Translations under genes and position numbers: made by a program | Shown here: in pieces, positions 1-5,745 of the stretch | How positions within the stretch are numbered: position 1 is the first letter of the stretch | How the letters are laid out: each line of letters begins with the position of its first letter | Origin: Methanobacteriota archaeon | Lineage (GTDB): Archaea > Thermoplasmatota > Poseidoniia > Poseidoniales > Thalassarchaeaceae | Reading direction: 5' to 3' | DNA: 16,688 nucleotides | NCBI GenBank assembly: GCA_002725475.1 | Contig: PBPH01000069.1 | Location: forward strand, 1-16,688 | Notes under the pieces: generated by a model | Database searches by the model: none | Told to the model about the DNA's origin: nothing | Seen by the model: only the letters and a program-made list of their open reading frames with translations

Positions 1-50
1 CGCGGGCTAAAAGCCATGCTACCTCGCTTGGGTCGGTGTCTATCTCCCAT
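1..50 (-). CDS. rpl3: Large ribosomal subunit protein L3 (uL3), N-terminal fragment
   Basis: Read on the minus strand from an ATG at 48-50, the first 16 codons give MGDRHRPKRGSMAFSP, and the gene then leaves the window on the left. This matches the well-known start of archaeal and eukaryotic L3 proteins (a basic stretch, then RGS-x-AF-SP). L3 is an early-assembly 23S rRNA-binding protein and is usually the first gene of the archaeal S10-type ribosomal operon (L3, L4, L23, L2), so that operon probably continues to the left. The start is supported by a GGAGG Shine-Dalgarno at 60-64, nine bases upstream. The fragment is too short to appear as a normal open reading frame. Only about 5% of the protein is visible, so identity rests on this N-terminal signature. 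Confidence 0.85.
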   Translation of the reverse strand, partial: MGDRHRPKRGSMAFSP

Positions 51-59
51 TGAGTTTTT

Positions 60-64
60 CCTCC
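60..64 (-). promoter_or_regulatory. Shine-Dalgarno site of rpl3
   Basis: The minus strand reads GGAGG here, nine bases before the ATG at 48-50. It fixes the L3 start and shows that this mRNA has a leader. Confidence 0.75.
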
Positions 65-91
65 ATTTTGGTGGTATTTGCGACAAAGAAA

Positions 92-105
92 ACCGCCGAA
101 GCGGC
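92..105 (-). promoter_or_regulatory. UUCG-capped hairpin followed by a T-rich run in the rpl3 leader
   Basis: On the minus strand CCGC-TTCG-GCGG forms a tight hairpin capped by the very stable cUUCGg tetraloop, and the next bases are GGTTTTCTTT-like. It lies about 40 bases upstream of the L3 start. The form resembles an intrinsic terminator or attenuator. That it regulates L3 is inference. Confidence 0.4.
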
Positions 106-245
106 GCAATGCCGGCTCAAGTAGCGAAGGAAGTACCGTGACACTGACCGAATTTCACGAATGGATTTTCGGCTTGTGGGTTACTTGTGTATTGCCCTTG
201 GTGTCTGGTACCTCACTACGTGAGCACCCCGCCGACCGACCCACC

Positions 246-251
246 ATATAT
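246..251 (-). promoter_or_regulatory. TATA-like element, candidate rpl3 promoter
   Basis: A run of ATATAT about 195 bases upstream of the L3 start. With usual archaeal spacing, transcription would start near 215-220, placing both leader hairpins inside the transcript. An alternative AT-rich candidate lies at about 276-284. Confidence 0.3.
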
Positions 252-328
252 GAACCCCCACCATCATCAAATCAATTAAAACGTGGCGCTGAAGTCCATT
301 TTTGTCGATTTTAACACCAATAATTGAG

Positions 329-336
329 ATTATAAC
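329..336 (+). promoter_or_regulatory. TATA-like element, candidate promoter of the helicase-nuclease gene
   Basis: An ATTATAAC-type sequence lies about 65 bases upstream of the ATG at 396. This predicts a leader of roughly 35-40 bases. No convincing Shine-Dalgarno precedes that ATG, so the start is weaker than for other genes in the window. Confidence 0.35.
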
Positions 337-395
337 AATTACTAGAAAAATTGGCAAATCAGGTGAATCCTTTAGAACCGTGACCATTGGGCTAG

Positions 396-2780
396 ATGCC
401 CATGGCCGCTTTCATTCAGCATCCCCGACTCTCTGCTGAAAAGGTTGAGGCCAGGGCATATCAAATCGAGGCGGCTTCAGATTGCCTAGGATCAGCCACA
501 CTGTTAGTTCTCCCTACCGCCCTAGGGAAAACTCCAATCGAATGGATGGTTATTGCTGAAAGATTGAATTCAATTGGTGGAAGGGCACTCCTAATTGCCC
601 CAACAAATGCACTAGTAAACCAACATCTTAATGATTTGAAAACTGTAATTGCAATGCAAAAATCAGATGACAGCATAACTTCCATGAATGGTTCTATAGA
701 TTGGAAGAAGCGAAAAATAAGGTGGGATTCGGCTGAAATAATAGTCGCCACACCCCAAGTAATCAGAAATGATGTCAAACGTGGCTCGATAGATTTGAAA
801 GATGTCTCTGTGCTAATAGTTGATGAAGCTCACCATTCAAAGGGCAGTCACGCTGTAGCAGAAGTTGGTGACCAATATCTTCAATCTGCTATTAATCCCT
901 TAATTTTAGGAGCAACTGCAAGCCCAGGTTCATCTCAAGAACAGGTAGAAGAGGTGTGCCAAAGATTGGGTTTGAAGAGAATACATTCTCGAACTGCAGA
1001 GAATCCATTATTGGAGCCCTATGCTGCAGAGTTGGAAATCAAGGAAGTTAATGTTGAGGTTGATGAAGGTCTGAAACTAATGTCTGAACCTCTTGTACTT
1101 TGGTTGAACAATTTAGTTGATCAATTACGTCGTTTGGGATATCACGTTCAAGCAGGTAGAGTAACTAGTTCCCAACTTAACGATACTCGAGAAAGAATAC
1201 AAAGAGCGATTTCTAAGAAAGAGGGGCTTGCTTACAATGCTGCAAGGCAATGCGCACAAGCACAACGATTACTGAACCTCATAGGTTATCTCCTCAGCCA
1301 GGGTGTGGCAGCATCTAGAGAATATCTTGAACGGGTTAAAATTTCTGGTGAAGGGGGCGATAAGGGGGCATCATTGTTTTTCAACGATCAAAGAATTTTG
1401 AATCTCTATGAGATTCTGAAAAGTAGCCCTGAACTTCATGAGAAAGTTGAAAGAACAATTCAATTAGTTCAAAACCAAATAGAAAATGAACCTAGCAGTA
1501 GAGTAATTGTTTTCTCTCATTTTAGGGATACTGTTGATGAAATTGTAAGTAGATTGAATGATTTTTCAGCAATTCAACCTGAAAGATTTGTTGGGCAGGC
1601 AAAGAGAGAAGGCAGTAGTGGTTTATCTCAGAAGGAACAATTGCTTGTTTTACAACGTTTCAGAGATGGAGAATGTAATGTCTTAGTCGCCACATCTGTA
1701 GGTGAAGAAGGCTTAGATGTCCCAAGAGCGGATTTGGTAATTTTCTACGAACCAATAGGTAGTGAAATACGCACAATTCAACGAAGGGGACGAACTGGAA
1801 GGCACCGTGATGGAAATGTGTATGTCCTGATTGCAAAAGGCACTAGAGATGAAGGAGCTAGAGCATCAGCTGCATCTCGAGAGAAAAGAATGCAATCGGT
1901 AATTGATAGAGTAAGGAGGAAAATGGGGCGCCCAAACAACGATGATCTTTCTAAACATCTCACTTCTTTTCAAGTAATTAATGATGGCAAAATATGTTCG
2001 GCTTTTTCCTTCATGCAATCTGAGAAGGAACGTTTGGCACCTCAACTAGGGCAAAGGAAAAATAGAATCTCAATATCAACAGAAGAAACTCGAGATGAAA
2101 AACCCGAAATGGGACAACATTCTGAAATTGATCCTAGAAGACTTAGGCCCAAAGGGCAGACTGGATTGGATTCATTTCCATCAATTGCCACCCCCCCTGA
2201 TGTAGAAATTGATAGCGAAGAAAGAGAACATGGATTGGAGAAAATAGCTATTCGGGCTGCTGATGAAATTGTTCAGGCTTTGACCACTGAGGCTTTGGAT
2301 CCACTTGCAAAAGAATCGGAAATTTCCTGTCAAATAATAGTAAAAGATTCTGAATTCAATACATCTATTGCAGCAAATTTGAGAAAAAATGGCTTAGAAA
2401 TTGATATTCAAAAAATTCCAATTGGTGATTTTAAGATTGGAGATAGAGTACTCATAGAAAGAAAAAGAGTGCAGGAATTCGTTGATTCACTTCTAGAGGG
2501 AAGAATGATTGAACAAGCAAATAGACTAATTTCCGAATCAGAAAGGCCACTTTTGTTAATTGAAGGAACTGGGCTCTTCTCTCAACAATCAGTTCACAAT
2601 AACTCTCTAATGGGAGCACTAGCAACACTGACTATTGATTTGGGACTCCCAGTTATTACCACTAAAGATTCAGAAGAAACTGTTGGATTCCTAATTATTG
2701 CAGCTAAAAGAGAGCAAGCACTACTAGGGGCTTTAACAAAGGAAGCCCGAGGTAGAATGAATATTGAAAAAAATATTTAG
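396..2780 (+). CDS. hef: Hef/FANCM-type SF2 helicase fused to an XPF-family nuclease domain
   Basis: A 794-residue protein predicted to process stalled replication forks and branched DNA. The N-terminal two-thirds is an SF2 helicase: motif I LPTALGKT with K45 (the family normally has LPTGLGKT), DEAH at 143-146, ATAS at 173-176, and motif VI QRRGRTGR at 462-469. The insert between the RecA lobes (about 230-370) is helical and charged, as in Hef. After a polar linker (about 530-640), an ERCC4/XPF nuclease fold follows, with GD at 677-678 and ERK at 688-690. The usual ERKxxxD reads ERKRVQE, with E694 where Asp is expected. The protein ends about 100 residues after ERK, so the tandem helix-hairpin-helix domain found at the C-terminus of Hef is missing. 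Start: ATG at 396, with another in-frame ATG at 402. It stands alone on the plus strand, convergent with the HdrB-like gene. The family call is firm; whether both activities are retained is not. Confidence 0.88.
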   Translation: MPMAAFIQHPRLSAEKVEARAYQIEAASDCLGSATLLVLPTALGKTPIEWMVIAERLNSIGGRALLIAPTNALVNQHLNDLKTVIAMQKSDDSITSMNGSIDWKKRKIRWDSAEIIVATPQVIRNDVKRGSIDLKDVSVLIVDEAHHSKGSHAVAEVGDQYLQSAINPLILGATASPGSSQEQVEEVCQRLGLKRIHSRTAENPLLEPYAAELEIKEVNVEVDEGLKLMSEPLVLWLNNLVDQLRRLGYHVQAGRVTSSQLNDTRERIQRAISKKEGLAYNAARQCAQAQRLLNLIGYLLSQGVAASREYLERVKISGEGGDKGASLFFNDQRILNLYEILKSSPELHEKVERTIQLVQNQIENEPSSRVIVFSHFRDTVDEIVSRLNDFSAIQPERFVGQAKREGSSGLSQKEQLLVLQRFRDGECNVLVATSVGEEGLDVPRADLVIFYEPIGSEIRTIQRRGRTGRHRDGNVYVLIAKGTRDEGARASAASREKRMQSVIDRVRRKMGRPNNDDLSKHLTSFQVINDGKICSAFSFMQSEKERLAPQLGQRKNRISISTEETRDEKPEMGQHSEIDPRRLRPKGQTGLDSFPSIATPPDVEIDSEEREHGLEKIAIRAADEIVQALTTEALDPLAKESEISCQIIVKDSEFNTSIAANLRKNGLEIDIQKIPIGDFKIGDRVLIERKRVQEFVDSLLEGRMIEQANRLISESERPLLLIEGTGLFSQQSVHNNSLMGALATLTIDLGLPVITTKDSEETVGFLIIAAKREQALLGALTKEARGRMNIEKNI

Positions 2781-2810
2781 ATATTTTCAATATTCTATAG
2801 AATGTTTTCC
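2766..2810. terminator. AT-rich inverted repeats between convergent genes
   Basis: Two overlapping hairpins lie where the helicase gene and the oppositely oriented HdrB-like gene meet. The first is an AAATAT/ATATTT stem around 2772-2787, spanning the helicase stop codon. The second is a perfect 12-bp palindrome ATTCTATAGAAT at 2792-2803, followed by TTTT on the plus strand. Together with poly-A upstream they could end transcription from both sides. Confidence 0.4.
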
Positions 2811-2816
2811 TGGGGC

Positions 2817-3680
2817 CTAGTTACCCATTACTAGGACCCTTGTTCTTAATTGTGCCAATCGATCGTTGTAACAACCAAGTGCGAATGCAATAAGTTCTGG
2901 CAGATGAATTGCTGGCATATCAACGTCTTTCCCAGAAACTCTTCCAGCCTTGACCTGATAAGTGTCGAGATTGATATGTGAAAGTGGGCACGCTGAAGCC
3001 ATGATTCTAGCCCCTTCTCCTTTTGCATCGGAAAGAACTGATGCTGTCATCCTTAATGCACTCGATTCCTCTGAAAGTAAGGATGGAAAGCCAACGCTCT
3101 TTGTTTTGCTATCATAATTTACTGCGTCACCACCTAGGACCTCAATTAATTGTTCAAAATATTGTGGATCAAAAATGTCATCATCGCCACAAGCACCTTC
3201 CTGTTGCATAACTGAACCATAGTAACCAGCGATAGGGAAATCTATTGGATTTTTTACTTTCTCTGAAATTACCTCTAAACCAATATCTTCAACCAAAACG
3301 TGTAGTAAGTGGCGCATCTTCATATCCCCTTCAAAACGAATACCTGAGATTGATTCTAACTGTTCATTTACCCTCTCCCTTAGGGCTGCATCTTCAGACA
3401 ACCTAATGAAATCCTCAGACATATTCCCTTGACATGTTGCACAGGGAGTAAGTACATCCAAACCTTCTGCTTCAGCCATAGCAAAAGTTCTAGCATTAAG
3501 GGCAATTTGTAAATCCCAATTTGCTTGCTTCATAACCCCTGCACCACAACAAGATGCTCCCTTTAGAGGGACTAACTCAATATCCAAAACACTAGCTAAT
3601 GCTAGCATAGCATCCTGGACCTCGCGAGCAGAATTTAGAGTAACGCAACCAGGGAAGTAAGCATACTTGTTCCTGGCCAT
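2817..3680 (-). CDS. HdrB-like CCG-domain protein with one intact cluster motif
   Basis: A 287-residue cysteine-rich protein related to heterodisulfide reductase subunit B, SdhE and the C-terminal half of thiol:fumarate reductase TfrB. HdrB enzymes bind noncubane [4Fe-4S] clusters through CCG motifs and handle thiol/disulfide chemistry. The first motif is intact: C12, C44-C45-G46, C80 and C83 (C-x31-CC-x34-CxxC). The second is eroded: YYGC reads YYGS (S156), the CCG position reads SVG (195-197), and CPLCH reads CPLSH, keeping only C231. The start at 3680 is chosen because AGGAGGT at 3687-3693 sits six bases upstream; the longer frame from 3716 adds 12 residues of unlikely sequence. The ATG follows the TAA of the fusion gene with one base between, so the two are probably translationally coupled. 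No HdrA or HdrC lies in the window. Physiological substrate unknown. Confidence 0.8.
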   Translation of the reverse strand: MARNKYAYFPGCVTLNSAREVQDAMLALASVLDIELVPLKGASCCGAGVMKQANWDLQIALNARTFAMAEAEGLDVLTPCATCQGNMSEDFIRLSEDAALRERVNEQLESISGIRFEGDMKMRHLLHVLVEDIGLEVISEKVKNPIDFPIAGYYGSVMQQEGACGDDDIFDPQYFEQLIEVLGGDAVNYDSKTKSVGFPSLLSEESSALRMTASVLSDAKGEGARIMASACPLSHINLDTYQVKAGRVSGKDVDMPAIHLPELIAFALGCYNDRLAQLRTRVLVMGN

Positions 3681-3681
3681 T

Positions 3682-5619
3682 TTAGAACCTCCTATCAAAG
3701 GCGTTGAACAAAGCAACCACCTCGTGGTGATTTTCTACAGGGGAATTAATCATTTTAGGCATCTTTCCTATGCTAGCAGGAGGTATTGCGAGAGCCTGTA
3801 AATCCCTAATCATTGGGCCGCCTGTCCTAGTGAATCCCAAGGCCATCCTAGGTAGCACGCCAGTGATTGCATTCTTTGCCATCCCAAAAGGACCTAGTGT
3901 TGCACCGGCCAAAACCGTTTCATTTAGTAATCCTGACATCTTAACAGTCTCTGAAAACCACCAAACATGCTTACCATGTCTGCCATTAAAACCAGATTCC
4001 TGCAAGGATTTGGTCTTTGCTTCAAGCAAACTTGATGCAACAATAGAACCAACATTTCCAGCTCTATTTACTGAACTAATGTCTGCCTCTGCCTTAATTC
4101 CAAACTCTCCATTAATTGTATCCAAGTGGGATTTTCTTCCATCAACTGAAGACCTTGGATCTTGGCAACGAACCCAAAGTTTGGCAATTACTGAAGGGCC
4201 TAAATATGACCTATTATGCTGAACTGTGTCAGATGAGGAATGAATTAGGTGAGGACTTGGAATATCACCTCTACAATGGAGCATTGAAGCAGTTGCAGCA
4301 TCCATGTTTCCTATTACACCCTGAGCAAAATTAGTACCTTCTCGGGTAGCAGAACGCATCCATGGCTTGCTATTTGCCAAGTGAATTTGGTAATCAGAAT
4401 GATCAACTGCTAAATCACGGATCACATCAAAGCCTGAAAGAGGATCGATTCTTAGGTTGGCCTCAGAACCTTTGAAATTTAGAACCTCTGAAATTGCCGT
4501 CCTACCTGGTAAGATATTGCGCCCATTTGCCGAAAGGGCAGTTGTTGAATCATCACAATCTCCATCCCTGAATGTAAGACTACCATCTTCGGTAGATTTT
4601 AACATACGCAGAAGTTGCAAAACACTCAAACTGCCCGGAACTGAGCATCGCCAAATATCATGTCCAGATTCCCCACTACTAGGGTCATAACGGAAAACTC
4701 TGGCATTGACTTGAATCTCGGAAGTTATCAATTCGGGAATCTCAAATGCCGAACCGGCAGTAACTATTTTTCCGCCGCCAGCTGCTTTTTCTTTGAGCAC
4801 AGAAACCATTTCTTCATTGAAAATACCATCTCCGCCAATTGCCCCCATGTGTGCAAGTGCATCTGCAACCCAAGCATTTGCTGGAGCATCGTAATCAACA
4901 TCACAATCCACTCTAGGGGTAATCCTGTTTGCTCCAGCCGACTCAAACCACCCATCCCAATCCATTCCTGATTGGCAAAAGAACTCATATGATGAATCTC
5001 CTAAACTGCACACTGAAAAGTGAGTATCTGGTAATTTTGGAGAACCTGAGCCATTAGCGGCCTGCCATAAATCCTCGGCATTGTCTGGCATTTCGCCTTC
5101 ACCCCATGTACTGCAAATAACTAGAATGCGTTTGTATCCTGTAAGATCACCAATCTGAATTTCGTCCATGCCCTTGACTGTCGCCTCAAGTCCGTAATCT
5201 CCAGCATCTTTGCCAACTTTTGCTGCTACACCCTCGGAATTTCCAGATTGGGAACCCGAAAGTACCAACAAACTTCTATCGCCATCAAGTGGCATCTCGG
5301 AGGTTACTGGTTCGGAAACCTCTACTGTTTCCTCAACCATTTCTTCTTCAGCTGGAGGTTCTGTGCTGGAGGCGCCTGAAACTTCTACCATTATCACATC
5401 TACAGGACATTCTCCTGCGACTTCATTCAGGAAATCTAAATCAAATCCTGGTTTTAAAGAAGATTTGCTAGGACTATTGGTATCAAACAAACCGTCAGTT
5501 CTAGATTCCGCTACAATAAAACAAGTGTCATCGGTAACTTTGAAAACTTCAGGTAATTCATCTTCACATGCATCGCAGGTGATGCAACCTTCATCAATCC
5601 AGACAACTATTTCGGACAT
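3682..5619 (-). CDS. Ferredoxin-flavodoxin-SdhB-like fusion redox protein, SdhB part without cluster ligands
   Basis: A 645-residue cytoplasmic three-part protein with no signal peptide. Residues 1-80 are a single-[4Fe-4S] ferredoxin: C12, C15, C18, then C71-P72. After an acidic linker (about 82-112), residues 115-258 are a flavodoxin of the sulfite reductase/CPR kind, with SGSQSGNSE (121-129), STWGEGEMPDNA (170-181) and SLGDSSYEFFC (205-215), so FMN binding is expected. Residues about 300-545 resemble succinate dehydrogenase/fumarate reductase iron-sulfur subunits: VFRYDPSSGE, LTFR, NGRNIL and IDPLSGFDVIRDLAVD match SdhB landmarks. The four [2Fe-2S] cysteines and the later CxxCxxC...CP sets are gone; only C325, C355, C449 and C485 remain from residue 300 on, none in a cluster pattern. 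The start at 5619 is set by GGAGGT just upstream; an in-frame start at 5679 is less likely. It forms an operon with the HdrB-like gene. Electron flow from ferredoxin to FMN to HdrB is inference. Confidence 0.75.
   Translation of the reverse strand: MSEIVVWIDEGCITCDACEDELPEVFKVTDDTCFIVAESRTDGLFDTNSPSKSSLKPGFDLDFLNEVAGECPVDVIMVEVSGASSTEPPAEEEMVEETVEVSEPVTSEMPLDGDRSLLVLSGSQSGNSEGVAAKVGKDAGDYGLEATVKGMDEIQIGDLTGYKRILVICSTWGEGEMPDNAEDLWQAANGSGSPKLPDTHFSVCSLGDSSYEFFCQSGMDWDGWFESAGANRITPRVDCDVDYDAPANAWVADALAHMGAIGGDGIFNEEMVSVLKEKAAGGGKIVTAGSAFEIPELITSEIQVNARVFRYDPSSGESGHDIWRCSVPGSLSVLQLLRMLKSTEDGSLTFRDGDCDDSTTALSANGRNILPGRTAISEVLNFKGSEANLRIDPLSGFDVIRDLAVDHSDYQIHLANSKPWMRSATREGTNFAQGVIGNMDAATASMLHCRGDIPSPHLIHSSSDTVQHNRSYLGPSVIAKLWVRCQDPRSSVDGRKSHLDTINGEFGIKAEADISSVNRAGNVGSIVASSLLEAKTKSLQESGFNGRHGKHVWWFSETVKMSGLLNETVLAGATLGPFGMAKNAITGVLPRMALGFTRTGGPMIRDLQALAIPPASIGKMPKMINSPVENHHEVVALFNAFDRRF
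3687..3693 (-). promoter_or_regulatory. Shine-Dalgarno of the HdrB-like gene, inside the upstream gene's end
   Basis: The minus strand reads AGGAGGT within the last codons of the ferredoxin-flavodoxin fusion gene, six bases before the ATG at 3678-3680. It decides the start and points to a polycistronic mRNA. Confidence 0.75.
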
Positions 5620-5625
5620 GAAGTA

Positions 5626-5632
5626 ACCTCCC
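5626..5632 (-). promoter_or_regulatory. Shine-Dalgarno of the ferredoxin-flavodoxin fusion gene
   Basis: The minus strand reads GGGAGGT, six to seven bases before the ATG at 5617-5619. It favours this start over the in-frame start at 5679. Confidence 0.7.
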
Positions 5633-5653
5633 CCTACTAGTTGGGCGTTAATC

Positions 5654-5668
5654 TCGACCGTAGGTCGA
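5654..5668. promoter_or_regulatory. Perfect inverted repeat upstream of the redox operon
   Basis: TCGACC-GTA-GGTCGA is a perfect 6-bp inverted repeat with a three-base centre, 35-49 bases upstream of the fusion gene's start. It could be a binding site for a dimeric regulator or a hairpin in the mRNA leader. Which one is not decided by the sequence. Confidence 0.4.
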
Positions 5669-5745
5669 TTATTGAACATACCGCGCAGCCATTGAGAAAA
5701 CTATGCCAGATTCCTAGTGCTAATGATTTCCAAAAGCACACTAAA

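Larger units (their letters stand above)
51..395. other. Divergent intergenic region between rpl3 and the helicase-nuclease gene, with a structured rpl3 leader candidate
   Basis: This 345-bp stretch contains no gene I can support. The half next to rpl3 (about 80-245) is visibly richer in GC than the flanks and can form hairpins when read toward rpl3. One is at 92-105, with a CCGC stem and UUCG loop followed by a T-rich run. Another is at 212-224 (CTCAC/GTGAG stem, three-base loop), which can extend with a further GGT/ACC pairing. A TATA-like ATATAT lies at 246-251 and a second AT-rich candidate near 276-284; either would give rpl3 a leader of well over 100 bases. The half next to the helicase gene (about 300-395) is AT-rich and holds that gene's TATA candidate. 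No tRNA, SRP RNA or 5S signature was found on either strand. Confidence 0.5.

Noticed and set aside
80..245. Possible tRNA, SRP RNA or 5S rRNA in the GC-richer intergenic segment
   Set aside because: No T-loop, CCA-adjacent acceptor stem, SRP helix 8 motif or 5S signature was found on either strand; it is better described as a candidate leader.
78..314. Plus-strand 78-codon frame in the rpl3/helicase intergenic region
   Set aside because: It has a TTG start, no Shine-Dalgarno, low-complexity and proline-rich translation, and overlaps the hairpins and promoters of this region.
181..387. Minus-strand 68-codon frame with one hydrophobic stretch (LPIFLVIVIISIIGVKI)
   Set aside because: A small membrane protein is conceivable, but there is no ribosome binding site, the hydrophobic run comes from AT-rich promoter DNA, and the C-terminal half has odd composition. 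It would need conservation in relatives.
2190..2197. Run of seven C in the helicase gene, a possible frameshift site
   Set aside because: The frame continues into the recognisable nuclease domain after the run, so it is read correctly.
3681..3716. Twelve-residue N-terminal extension of the HdrB-like protein
   Set aside because: It would overlap the upstream gene, and AGGAGGT at 3687-3693 points to the ATG at 3680, which also begins at the family's usual N-terminus.
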